DNA from: Siphonodentalium dalli
Lineage: Eukaryota > Mollusca > Scaphopoda > Gadilida > Siphonodentaliidae
DNA length: 64,000 nucleotides
Direction of reading: 5' to 3'
NCBI GenBank assembly: GCA_032622095.1
Contig: CP136069.1
Location: forward strand, 120,828,126 to 120,892,125
This document shows, piece by piece, positions 1 to 11,510 of the stretch. The notes under the pieces are model-generated. The model was not told where the DNA came from. It worked only from the letters and a program-made list of their open reading frames with translations, and did not search any database. Positions within the stretch are counted from its first letter, which is position 1. Every line of letters begins with the position of its first letter. The position numbers and the translations under genes were made by a program.

Positions 1-1080
1 TGCTTCTATTTTCCCAGTATGAGAACATTAAGATATTTTAACCTAAAAATTGCCCCCCAAAAAAACAACTAGTGATCTAATTCCAGATAAATGCACACAG
101 CTACCGACAACAGACCAGGAAACACCGGGCCGACCATGGTTGTTCGGCCCGGTGTGAGAAAATTTTGAAAACTATACAAGAAAATCGCAAATCCTAGCAT
201 CTAGACTGGCCTCAACTGAAGCTTTCCTAGTGTTGGAAATTTCAAACCTCATACTCCTCCTCAGGTTGGAAAATTCTTCAACTGATGACCATTTATGTCT
301 ATAAGTTTGACCAAATGTAGTAAAATATTGTTTTGTTAAACTAATTAACAGTTTTGTATTGGCCATGTGGATGGGGCAATGACACACCGGGCCGACCATG
401 GTTCGGCCCGGTGTGCGAAAATTTTGAAATCTGAACAAGAAAATCGCAAAATCCTAATATCTAGACTAGCCTCAAGCCTTCCTACTGTTGGATATTTCAA
501 ACCCTACACCCCCACTTAGGTTGGAAATTTTCCAACTGATGACAATTCCAATGACAATGTTGACCAATTGTATGACAATATTGTTTTCTTAAATTAACTA
601 GAAGTTTTTGACTGGCCACGGGGGAGAGACCAGGACACAAGCTTTCCAAGTGTTGGAAATTTCCAACCTGTCACCCCCCTAAGTTGGAAAATTTCCAACT
701 GATGACCATTTCTGTCAAAATTTTGGACCAAAAATAGGAACATATGCAAATATTGGTCGAAAAACAATAAATTCCCCAATAAATTGTTTTATAATCAAAC
801 TACAAGAACATTTTCAACCTATTGTTGGTGTGAAATTTCGTTGCGGCAGGTATGAAATTTCCAACTATTGAAAATATAGCTCTCTGCTGGGGGGGGGGGG
901 TGAGACACCCCACACCCCCCATCTAGCCACATCCCTGGGGGCAATGACACACCGGGCCGACCATGGTTCGGCCCGGTGTGCGAAAATTTTGAAATCTGAA
1001 CAAGAAAATCGCAAAATCCTAACATCTAGACTAGCCTCAAGCCTTCCTACTGTTGGAAATTTCAAACCCTACACCCCCAC
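1..1080. repeat. Repeat family R1, tandem copies (left block)
   Basis: Several copies of an AT-rich repeat recur here. Its signatures are TTGGAAATTTCCAAC inverted motifs, runs of C, and a perfect 30-odd base palindrome beginning CACACCGGGCCGACCATGG (about 383-415 and 949-980, with a variant near 124-156). The block 516-1080 is nearly identical to 1737-2290. Short open frames here are by-products of the repeat. It lies in the downstream intron of the Cys-loop gene. Confidence 0.8.
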
Positions 1081-1738
1081 TAAGTGCCGATTAAAATCGT
1101 AAGTGGGGAAAATCGCAAGAGGAAGCATCCAATGCGCATGCCCACGACAATATCGTAGCCAAATCGTAGCAATCAAGCACTGTTTGATTTTACCAGGAAA
1201 ATCGTGGCGTGACCTTGGCAACGCGCGCGATCGTAGCTGTCACATGACCACTGTCGCACTGGTCATGTTGTAAATACCACGAAAATAAAACATTCAAAAA
1301 TGGCGCAAAGTTTACAAACTTCTTGCACTTACAAAAACGAGGCCACATTGGTGGAGATGTGGCACGGCAAGGAGTGCAGGCCTATACCACATATTAGGCA
1401 AGGAGTAGAGGGCTGCCGCAATTGTTGAAATTCAATTGGGGCAGCTGAGCCTGTTGAGTTGACAGGTACAAACATGTCAAAATTAAAAAAATATTCAATT
1501 TCAATTGAACTTTCAACATCAACTTGTTAGTTTAGAACATTGAGATACATGCCATATGTATTTAGTTGCATAATGCGGAGAATGTGGTATAACATTTTGC
1601 TATCATTTGATCGATCACGTTGATAAAATCGTAGCTGCAAACATCGCAGCACCGTAGCGTTTGCGGGCAAGCTACGATTTCTCCACCTACGATTTTTTCC
1701 ACGTACGATTTTAATCGTAGCGTCTGCGGTGGCACTTA
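1081..1738. mobile_element. Inverted-repeat DNA element inside R1 (possible PIF/Harbinger relative)
   Basis: The ends are inverted: GTGCCGATTAAAATCGTA on the left and TACGATTTTAATCGTAGCG...GGCAC on the right. Uninterrupted R1 (near 505-520) reads CCCCCACTTAGGTTGG, whereas here the same site is split with TAA on the left and TTA on the right, a possible 3-bp target duplication with one change. Internally, about 1299 onward reads MAQSLQTSCTYKNEATLVEM on the plus strand for 40-odd codons, which could be the start of a MADF/Myb-like helper protein. No transposase is present, so this is a non-autonomous copy. Confidence 0.55.
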
Positions 1739-2660
1739 GGTTGGAAAATTTCCAACTGATGACAATTCCAATGACAATGTTGACCAATTGTATGACAATA
1801 TTGTTTTCTTAAATTAACTAGAAGTTTTTGACTGGCCACGGGGGAGAGACCAGGACACAAGCTTTCCAAGTGTTGGAAATTTCCAACCTGTCACCCCCCT
1901 AAGTTGGAAAATTTCCAACTGATGACCATTTCTGTCAAAATTTTGGACCAAAAATAGGAACATATGCAAATATTGGTCGAAAAACAATAAATTCCCCAAT
2001 AAATTGTTTTATAATCAAACTACAAGAACATTTTCAACCTATTGTTGGTGTGAAATTTCGTTGTGGCAGGTATGAAATTTCCAACTATTGAAAAATATAG
2101 CTCTCTGCTGGGGGGGTGAGACCCCCACACCCCCCTCTAGCCACATCCCTGGGGGCAATGACACACCGGGCCGACCATGGTTCGGCCCGGTGTGCGAAAA
2201 TTTTGAAATCTGAACAAGAAAATCGCAAAATCCTAACATCTAGACTAGCCTCAAGCCTTCCTACTGTTGGAAATTTCAAAACCTACACCCCCACTAAGTG
2301 CCGATTAAAATCGTAAGTGGGGAAATTGTATGACAATATTGTTTTCTTAAATTAACTAGAAGTTTTTGACTGGCCACGGGGGAGGGACCAGGACACAAGC
2401 TTTCCAAGTGTTGGAAATTTCCAACCTGTCACCCCCCACCCTAAGGTTGGAAAATTTCCAACTGATGACCATTTCTGTCAAAATTTTTGACCAAAAATAG
2501 GAACATATGCAAATGTTGGTCGAAAAACAATAAATTCCCCCCAATAAATTGTTTTTACCTGAAATTAGGAATTTCCAACTATTGAAAATATAGCTCTCTG
2601 CTGGGGGGGGGGGGGGTGGGACACCCACACCCCCATCTAGCCACATCCCTGACCTGGTGT
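1739..2660. repeat. Repeat family R1, further tandem copies
   Basis: 1739-2290 repeats 516-1080 almost base for base. At 2297-2326 it carries only the first 29 or so bases of the inverted-repeat element of 1081-1738, then restarts a third partial R1 copy (about 2327-2650). This shows that duplication and deletion followed the insertion. Palindrome CACACCGGGCCGACCATGG recurs at about 2162-2195. Confidence 0.75.
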
Positions 2661-2811
2661 AATTTATTTTCTGAGGATAGGACTTAACAAAAGCCCATAA
2701 GCTTGTTGCCCAATCCTCTTTTGAACAATTTATAATTATATGTCATGTATTTATTGTTTGTGATTCTGTTCTGTTTAGTTCAAATAAAATATTGTTTAAA
2801 CTAAACTCCAA

Positions 2812-3145
2812 ATGAGAGGTACTCGGTGGTATATACACTCCACATAAGAGGTACTCAACTTATATAAACTCCATATGAGAGGTACTCGGTGGTATATAAA
2901 CTCCATATGAGAGGTACTCGGCGGTATATAAACTCCATATGAGAGGTACTCGGTGGTATATAAACTCCATATGAGAGGTACTCAACTTATATAAACTCCA
3001 TATGAGAGGTACTCAACTTATATAAACTCCATATGAGAGGTACTCAACTTATATAAACTCCATATGAGAGGTACTCGGTGGTATATAAACTCCATATGAG
3101 AGAACTCATCTTATATAAACTCCATATGAGAGAACTCATCTTATA
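2812..3145. repeat. 31-32 bp minisatellite, left half
   Basis: About ten tandem copies of CTCCATATGAGAGGTACTC followed by either GGTGGTATATAAA or AACTTATATAAA. The same array resumes at 5761. Open frames through it on the minus strand are artefacts of the repeat. Confidence 0.92.
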
Positions 3146-5760
3146 AGCAGACGCTGGGAAACTGGGGCCATATTCCTCGACGTTGAAAAAGCTTTTGATT
3201 CTGTATGGCACAATGGACTCAAATACAAACTCAGAACACGCACAGAACTACCACAAAAATTAGTTAGACTTCTATCATCGTTCTTAACACACAGAAACAT
3301 AGCAGTTAAAATAAATGATGAAATTTCCGAAACAGTCAATCTTAAAGCCGGCACCACCCAGGGATCAGTCTTAAGTCCTCTCCTTTTTTTAATCTACGTA
3401 AACGATATACCTTTAGAGTCTACACATAATGTACAAGCTTCACAATTTGCAGACGACCTGGGCATATGGACACTAGCAAAAGGAAATAAATTAATTGAAC
3501 TTAGACTGCAAAAACAACTCACAGAACTTGAAAAATGGTGTTCCAAATGGAGAATAAAACTAAATGCAAATAAAACACAGTTGGTAGTATTTGGGAACCT
3601 AACTCATAGATCAGAGCCAAAACTCACGCTATTTAACGAACCAATAAAACAAAATAAAGAAGCAACTCTACTATGATTCACTCTAGACGAGAACTTCAGA
3701 CTTAACAAGCATATTAAGAATATTTCAACTAAAGCTTTACAAAGAACCGCACTCCTAACGAGACTTCGGGGCACGGTGTGGGGGGTAAACCCAAGCACCA
3801 TAATCAAATTATATAAACAATTCATTCGCCCAGTCATGGAATACGGGGCAATAGTTACTTCAAAATGCAGTCAAACAAACCTATGCAGAATTCAGCTGGC
3901 CCAAAATGAAGCACTTAGAAGAGCCCTTTTCGAAATAAGGTCAACACCCATTTCTGCCCTTCATTTGACTGCAGACGTCCCATACATAAAACAAAGGCTA
4001 CAAGAACTGGCGGACCAAACTTTAACCCTATCAGTAACTCCAGTCTCATAACCGAACTAAATCTAAGAAAGTTACTCCTCAACAAGGACTAACCACCTAA
4101 CACCTATTATTACTGAACTTGTATTTATTGAATATATGCATATTATTACATTGACTAACACCAAAATCAAAACATAGGTTAGCGGGCGCAAGCCCTAGAT
4201 GACTCCTTGGGCGCTGATGAATGTCCTCGTGCGGTGTAGATACGCTTGTCGTGGCCGTAGTATAAGTCATCGAATAATTATCTCCTGCAAACCTAACTAA
4301 CACTCATTGTATACCGGCATTCGCCAATATTGACAACATGTACACCATTATATTGACTAACACCAAAATCAAAAAATAAGTTATCGGGCTCACGCCCTAG
4401 ATGGCTCCTTGGGCGCTGATGAATGTCCTCGGGCGGCAATATACGCTTGTCGTGCCGTAGTATAAGCCGTCGAATAAATATCTCCTCCAAAATCAACTAA
4501 CACTACTTAATTGACAACACTTCCTTTACAGAAATTGTGTATATATATTCAATATTTTTACAAAATCTATTAAAAACAACCCAAAAAAATCACAAAAACC
4601 AAAAAAAATATTCACTGTATATATATATATACATTCACATATACCATTGTCTACCATCTTACATATTTTTTCAACCAATAAACTACAACAAGAACATGAA
4701 GATTATTTCACTTACGCCCAAGCCCTGGGAACCCATACAAATTGGGGGGAAACGCAATCAATTCTAAAACAGGCACTACCCGCCATCCGTATAATTACAA
4801 ATTCATTTTCAGAAGCTAGCGCTCATGTCATACACATTCCACTCACCTAACAACACCAACCAAGCGGGATCCGGCTTGAAAACCGACCCAGCACTAGCTT
4901 GGGGTGGGGTGCAGGAACTACAGACCCATAAGTGGTCATAGCTCTCAACGAGTTAGGAGCGGCATATACCAAAATATGCTCGTCCCGCTTGCCGCTCTGA
5001 CATTTCTTCGGGAGCAGGGCGGCTCACGGCTCAAGAACACACTGACATGTACTAAATGTATACATAATTTTAACAAAATAAAGAAATTACCAAAAAAAAT
5101 ATAAAACCAAAAAATCTATTGAATGTAATCATATATATATCTCTGTACAAACCATTCACATATATCGTCAACAATTAAAGTCTATCTTGTACATTATCAA
5201 TCAGATTTATTTCATTTATCGAACCCAACAACTCTGCAAATAGAATTGTCGGAGTCTTCACTTACGCCCGTGCTTTGTGATGTAGGGCGGTCCATACAGA
5301 AAATACAGAAACAACTAAATAACCAAAACATACTGTCTCTGCGCATTTGGCAATAGCAGAATCGCAGTATGATGGCGCATTGAATCACATTGAATCACAC
5401 GCTCTGCCTTGCGGTTGTTTTTTAAATAACTAACAAACTAACAATATTTTAAATTATAACACGGGCCCCGCTCCTTTTTCAGCGCACCATATGACACGCT
5501 CAGCTCAACCATATATTAAAGGGACCCACCGGGACACCCCTCACACCCCATATTAAAGCTCGTGGGCTCTTCCCCAAACAATCCATCCAATTAATTCAAC
5601 CAAAGATAACATTAATTCATTGTGTCCGCTTTTGCCGTGTTCAGACATGACTATTTTCTGTGTGCTATATCTCCAACAACAACAAACCGTGGGGTGAAGG
5701 AGAAGACCACTCGATCTTTTCGACCATCCCGGGCGCTTCGCGCCCATCTATTCACTCTCT
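3146..5760 (+). mobile_element. Jockey-like LINE, 5'-truncated, inserted in the minisatellite
   Basis: A reverse-transcriptase reading frame runs from about 3149 to 4051. It includes FLDVEKAFDSVWHNGLKY, GTTQGSVLSPLLFLIYVND and the catalytic FADDLGIW, ending with a Jockey-type C-terminus. One in-frame TGA at 3674-3676 interrupts it, and the endonuclease part is absent. The 1.7-kb 3' part holds two copies of a roughly 205-bp unit (4142-4305, 4351-4505) and further related tails near 4707 and 5260. CTCATCTTATA stands at both ends (3135-3145 and 5761-5771), a probable 11-bp target duplication within the minisatellite. Confidence 0.85.
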
Positions 5761-6262
5761 CTCATCTTATATAAACTCTATATGAGAGTACTCAACTTAT
5801 TAGAGGTACTCGGTGGTATATAAACTCCATATGAGAGGAACTCAACTTATATAAACTCCATATAAACTCCATATGAGAGGTACTCAACTTATATAAACTC
5901 CATTTGAGGGGTACTCAACTTATATAAACTCCATATGAGAGGGACTCGGTGGTATATAAACTCCATATGAGAGGTACTCGGTGGTATATAAACTCCATAT
6001 GAGAGGTACTCGGTGGTATATAAACTCCATATGAGAGGTACTCGGTGGTATATAAACTCCATATGAGAGGTACTCGGTGGTATATAAACTCCATATGAGA
6101 GGTACGCAACTTATATAAACTCCATATGAGAGGTTCTCAACGTATATAAACTCCATATGAGAGGTACTCGGTGGTATATAAACTCATATGAGAGTACTCA
6201 ACTTATTTATGTAAACTCCATATGAGAGGTACTCGGTGGTATATACACTCCATATGAGCGTA
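5761..6262. repeat. 31-32 bp minisatellite, right half
   Basis: About fourteen further copies of the CTCCATATGAGAGGTACTC unit. Long minus-strand open frames rich in MEFIY and SYGVYI are the unit read through and not genes. Confidence 0.92.
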
Positions 6263-6296
6263 CGGAACTTATTTATCGACTTATTTTGAATCCCGA

Positions 6297-6420
6297 AACC
6301 GGACCGGGGGTAACAACGGCTGGAATCATTTCAGGATTTAAACAGGACCGGGTGTAACATTTTTTCAGGATTTAAACAGGACCGGGTGTAACATATTTTT
6401 CAGGATTCTATCCACAACGG
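6297..6420. repeat. Short tandem repeat, 3 copies
   Basis: Three diverged units of TTTCAGGATTTAAACAGGA followed by CCGGGTGTAACAT, about 33 bp each, just downstream of channel exon 2. Confidence 0.6.
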
Positions 6421-6553
6421 GAGTTTAAGTTCCATCATATTTCGGACAATTGTTAAGTCGCTCTAAACCCTTCGTGAAATCTTTAAAACCCAATACATGT
6501 ACGAAAAATAAAACGCCATTTTGATGACGTATAAATACTCGGCCTTGACATAC

Positions 6554-6711
6554 TAGATCTTTTATGCCGTAGATGTACATCTGAAAGTGACTGAGTACGC
6601 CACCAATCTTCGCGTCTATCGACGGACCGAGCCTTTTATCATATATGCTCTCATTCAATAGGCTGTCCAACAGTGCCGTCTCTGTTCGAATAATATCAAC
6701 CACAGAGTCTC
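6554..6711 (-). CDS. Cys-loop channel exon 2: start of ligand-binding domain
   Basis: 158 nt with acceptor TTTTTTTCCAG and donor GTATGT, phase 1 in and phase 0 out. It encodes DSVVDIIRTETALLDSLLNE, SIYDKRLGPSIDAKIGG and VLSHFQMYIYGIKDL. The LLDSLL..YDKRLGPS block matches the N-terminal alpha helix and loop of anion-selective Cys-loop subunits. The downstream intron contains the split minisatellite and the Jockey-like LINE. Confidence 0.75.
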
Positions 6712-9700
6712 CTGGAAAAAAAAACAAATATCACATGACATGACAGACATGGGTGTATGTGGAAAAATAAAATAAAAAGAAAGTCTTCGGTATGGTGTTA
6801 AGTTTAGACTTTCCAACTGCACCCATCCTATTTACTCCAGAGCAAAATAGTAACTTGACTCTGGAAAAAGTTTGTTCGCCATATAGGGGAGCAGCATGCA
6901 TGTGAACGATTAACGCCATTAATTATGTATAAAAATGTGTGAAATGCTGTACGATTATATATGTTTTGTGTAAAATAGGCATTTTTTTTTTGGCAAATAT
7001 AAACACTGACAAATGGAATACAGCTGCCTGAATAACATTTCCATCATTTTTGGTTGGGAACTGATTCAACTGAACTAAACAACATAGGTGGTCATGTTCA
7101 CTTAATCATTTTGGGTCAATGATCTAGGGTTTGTTTTTGGGATGAAAGTAAATTGTTTGGTGAAAACTGAGAGAATTCTTGAAACTATCACAAACGTGCT
7201 ATTCAACATTAATTTATATCATTTTATACCAATTTCCAGTCTTATCGAGTTATTATTTAAGTTTTAGATGTAATTAATAAATATTACAAGGCAAAGGTCG
7301 ACTAAGGCATACTCATAGGTTACCAGGGTTTTTTTTAATTAATAAAATCAGTGTAAACTGGAGTCCAGTTATCTGAATAACATCCCCCATATTTCTGGTT
7401 GGAACCTCAACTAAACAACAGCGTATTAATCAAATGTTGTTTGGTTTACCATCAATAATTCCTACGTGAAGGTTTATTTTTCCAACAGTTAAAATTCAAA
7501 CAAGCATCTTATCATTTCATCGCGATAGACATATTGTTGCTTTACCCATATTTGTGTAGCTGAGTCTCCACATGTGCAGTACACCGTTTTGTGTGATAAA
7601 TGTGTATGAAGTGTGTAGGCTTAATTCACAGTATAATGTGTACTGTATTGATGCATATGGAATTATACGTGTACGTGTACCTGCCTACACATATATGTAG
7701 CACTTATTACACAATAAATTGTATACTGTATAGCAGTATATAGGCCTATATATTGTAATGCTAGTGTATTATCTGTTTAAATATATTGGGAGGTCCGGGG
7801 TTGTTGATATCAATCTAACTATAATCACATTAAGCCATCCCATTAAGGCTATTTGTTTTAAAACGCGAAACCTATTGCGCGAAGCAAAATCACGAGGAAC
7901 GTTCTGTCAGCACATATATTAATAATTTCTTGAAATTTTACATTCTTGAACCAGCCTTCAAAGCCACGTCTTCAATTGGTAGGGGAATGATGATTTTTTG
8001 ACTGACTCCGTGTCAATGAAATCAGGATCATTTAAAAACTGAGCACATAATTATATTTTTTATAAGTTTAATTGACAAGTACTTCCTAATCGACTTCGAA
8101 AAAACATAAACGTGTGCCGTTTGTGCACATAAATATGTAGACCAAATCGTCTGTACATTGTGAAAAAATCACGTAAAATTTACGGCATAATTAAAGTACC
8201 GGCGGCTATGATACTGTTGGAATCAAACGTAAACTTTTCGGTAAATTCCTTATAAAAAATTTACGGTAAACTCCGTAAATTCCTACAGTAATGGCGCGTC
8301 CACATGACGGGTAAGAAAATATCAGGTATTCCCCATGTGACTTGATGCAGTGCAATGGTATGTTATCGCCTGTGGTGATATGTGTTCAAATTGATTGGTG
8401 CACAGTCATCGGTATCCGTATAAATAATCTCTAAGGGATACATTGGTAACCGTTCATGCACTCGAGTTATGATCCATCAATATTATCGCCTGTTTCAACA
8501 ACACCCCGTGTACGTGGTATCGCCAAAATAAGTGGAAAAGAATAATTCTATAACTTAACAAGCCGAAAACGAAATCTGCGAACAATACGAATTGAAAGTC
8601 ATCGTGACGCTGAACATCCATAACCATTTTGGTTAGAACCATAAACCAAACTCAGAAATGCTTGCTCAGACGGAGACCCTGATAAGATAAGATTCATTTC
8701 GGTTAAACATACATATCGATTGCAGTATATGCAACCTATATGATAACATAGTTAAGTCTTATGTAAATATTATGCCCATTGAATGTGGTCCTAGAGCTAA
8801 ATTAGAAAAGTTATAAACTATAGAAGTAATTTACATGTGTACATAACAATCATGACAGTATTTATTAACGTGTTCCACAGTGAAGTGTCTATTACCAATA
8901 GCAGTAAGTATGTTGTATATATAGTATGTATATACCCACATGGTAAATCGATAACCTAATGACCATTCTGGGTTCCTACATGTAACTGTTAATTGCTTTG
9001 TGTCATTACTTCCAAAACACAACTGCTTCATTGACAGATTCAACTATATACCGGCATTTGTTTTGGCAGCGTGGAAGTCCAGGAACTATACTAGTGGGTG
9101 GATGTTCTCGAAAATTTGAGTGAGCAAAAGCAAAAACACTATTGAAAAACAATCGCAAAAAAATATTAAATGGTTTGATCTGGGAAAACTGATTGACAGC
9201 GGATGGATAAATACTCCTGCTTCATGTGGACATACACATACGTTGTTCGTTGTCTGTTTTACGATGAGAAACAAACATATCCCCATATCATATACGCGAA
9301 AATGACTTTCCATTTTATCGGGTTTTGGCGATACCCTCGTGTTTGGCGATACCACGTACACGGGGGTGAACAATTGACTTCGTAATTCCATTTTAGATTG
9401 TTTGACATAATCGCTGAAGTATTATATGGATATGTGTGTAGGGATGTATACCTTTGAGGATTTCCGTTGACAAGGATGTCCATGTCGAATGTCCAACTGG
9501 ACCCCCTCTTGAACCGGGACAAACTCCCAAGATCACATAATTAAATTTGCACACCCTCCCCCCTTGCCTTTGAATTTCCCACCTGGTACCTCACATGCCT
9601 TGATTTGTGACTGGATACCTGGGAGGGAGGGACCTAGAAGAAATTCCAAACCAATATTTTGACCAAAAGTAGGAAGAAATGCAAATGTTTGTCTAAAACT

Positions 9701-11510
9701 ACAAATTCCACATACATTACTGGTTGAAAAATCAGACCACCAGAACAATTCCAACCCATTATTGGTGTGAAATTTCCAACTAATATTGTTCCCAACTGGT
9801 GAAAACTTTGACCATGCATAGTTGGCGGGGGTCCCATGTCCCAAAATTCACCTCTGAAAATTTGGTAACGTAATTTACACCACAGCCCCACGAACCAATA
9901 AAAATCCACAACTCTAGAAAACTTCATATATGGGGTCTCAATGGGGTGGGGTCATCCGATTTGCCACAAAACCATAATAACTTTTGTCACCTCACATACT
10001 ATAAATTTATAACATAGGCGTGTACCTACTTCCAAATAACGTGACCACTTTCTCATTATATAGAAGGTCGATCTTTATGCATGGGATCAGCAACGTTGGT
10101 ACAGGTCGGCGTCCGACTTCGGTAATACATGTCAACAATTGGACATTTCATAAAGTTATGAATTGCCAATATAGACTATAGGCTGTTTACCGGACGCAAT
10201 TCACTTGAACCAGCACGACTGATACTGTTCTGATTGAGCTCAATCAAGTTGAATCAACGCCATCTAAACCACCGCGTTCTCGCGGGCGTAATCATTGCAG
10301 CAAGAAAATATTAGTGTACAATTGAACCTGATATTTTCTTGCAGTTATTTTCATGCAGCTACATTTGGAGCGCCATAAATAATCCCGTAAAACTTTACGG
10401 CATAAAGTACCGACAGCTATGGTACCGTTTGAATCAGCCGTAACCTTTACGGGTAAAATGATTACAGTTCTATTCAGGACTGTACATGAACAGTTTGGGG
10501 AAAATTATAGCCCAATGGGGGTGCGCAAATGAAATTACGCACAAACGTGAGAGTTTGGTGTGGTTCAAGGGGGTGGCCTGTGGAGACCCTCTATAATCAC
10601 GCCCCCGCGGTTCGAGATTGCCTCTAGCACCATCAACTCATTCTTTTAACCATAATACGTCATTACCGGGGTGAACACAGTTGTTATTGAAAACAATTGG
10701 TGTTCCGTAGTTATCTAAGTGCTAAAAGCCGCCTCGATTATTTGAACATAAAACATGGCCAGAAACAATTATCAATGCGATGGGCCCATGAAATCTTGCA
10801 ATAAATAGATTAATGTATAGCTGACTGCTATTTCATAAAATTAATGTACTTTTGAGTGGGAAAAACGTTAGTTATGTACTTTTGAGTGGGAAAAACGTTA
10901 GTGTAAGATTACCGGTCAATGAGATATATACATCTACCCGTTCCAAATCGCTATCTCTTTATGTGCTACATTGAAAGTACGCAAACTCGCTACTATCTAA
11001 ACATTTCCCTCAATAAATAAGTCTCCTTCTGCACTTTTATTTATCTGCCATCTGATTTTATCGCCTTAATATCCCTCAAAATCAATAATAGACCATTCCA
11101 ATGTACACTTTTTAACTGAATGGGAGAATCAATTTAGCATAGACAGTATTAATTGAGCGCTTTCGATTCCAGGTTTTGTTTTGTTTATTGCGGTTTATCG
11201 TCGTTTCCGTCGTTACCATGACATCGGCTTTACATATGGAGGAACTATCGCACAGAGGGTTAATTTTTTGGATTTTTTCCAACCTGACTCGAAAATGTCC
11301 AACTGATGGTCAGTTGAGTTTAAACAAATGATCAACAAATCACCACCACAAAACCCCCTATGTCGATTTAATATATATAGAAGCTAATTGCCAAAAACTT
11401 TCACCCCAAAAATTATAACATTTTGAGAAAAGAACAATACATGTGAACTTACCGTGACATAGAGCAGAATATATTTGGAATATCCAGAGGGTGACATAAA
11501 TTCCGTGCAT
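6554..11510 (-). CDS. Cys-loop ligand-gated ion channel gene, first two coding exons (continues off left edge)
   Basis: Two minus-strand exons join in phase 1 to give a signal peptide followed by the start of a Cys-loop receptor ligand-binding domain. The joined protein runs MHGIYVTLWIFQIYSALCHG, then DSVVDIIRTETALLDSLLNE, then SIYDKRLGPS. The pattern LLxxLLxxxxYDxRxxPS with a following beta strand ending YIYGIKDL is the N-terminal helix and first strands of glycine/GABA/glutamate-gated chloride channels (compare YDARIRP in those subunits). These form pentamers in the plasma membrane. The intron is 4,741 bp. Subfamily and ligand cannot be told from 72 residues, and the Cys-loop and membrane helices are outside the window. 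A nicotinic-like member is less likely. Confidence 0.72.
6712..11452 (-). other. Intron 1 of the Cys-loop gene, with scattered repeats
   Basis: No further exon was recognised. Around 8190-8300 and again 10370-10470 there are related segments (ACGGCATAA..AAGTACC..GGCTATG..). Around 9540-9960 there is a diverged R1 copy. A segment near 8490-8525 recurs inverted near 9330-9370 (ACGTGGTATCGCCAAA). At 10843-10904 a 31-bp unit containing TTTTGAGTGGGAAAAACGTT is exactly duplicated in tandem. 11003-11152 resembles the TTAA element at 62322-62572. Confidence 0.6.
11453..11510 (-). CDS. Cys-loop channel exon 1: start codon and signal peptide
   Basis: 58 coding nt from ATG at 11508-11510 to donor GTAAGT, leaving phase 1. 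It encodes MHGIYVTLWIFQIYSALCHG, a hydrophobic run ending small-Cys-His-Gly, a convincing signal peptide. An in-frame TAG lies four codons upstream of the ATG, which fixes the start. The single leftover G plus GA of the next exon makes Gly. The exon is too short to stand out as an open frame; it was found by looking for a phase-1 donor upstream of 6711. Confidence 0.68.

Noticed and set aside
4537-4767. Low-complexity open frame with YIYIYIHIY
   Set aside because: Comes from an (AT)n stretch in the 3' part of the Jockey-like LINE.
4860-5040. Possible tRNA-derived or structured RNA segment
   Set aside because: No cloverleaf or A/B box arrangement could be seen; it lies in the LINE 3' part.
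5915-6156. Minus-strand open frames rich in MEFIYHRVPL
   Set aside because: Read-through of the 31-32 bp minisatellite; they repeat exactly with the unit.
6425-6553. Extension of the channel exon to the stop at 6425
   Set aside because: A good donor GTATGT falls right after YIYGIKDL, and the following residues do not resemble the family.
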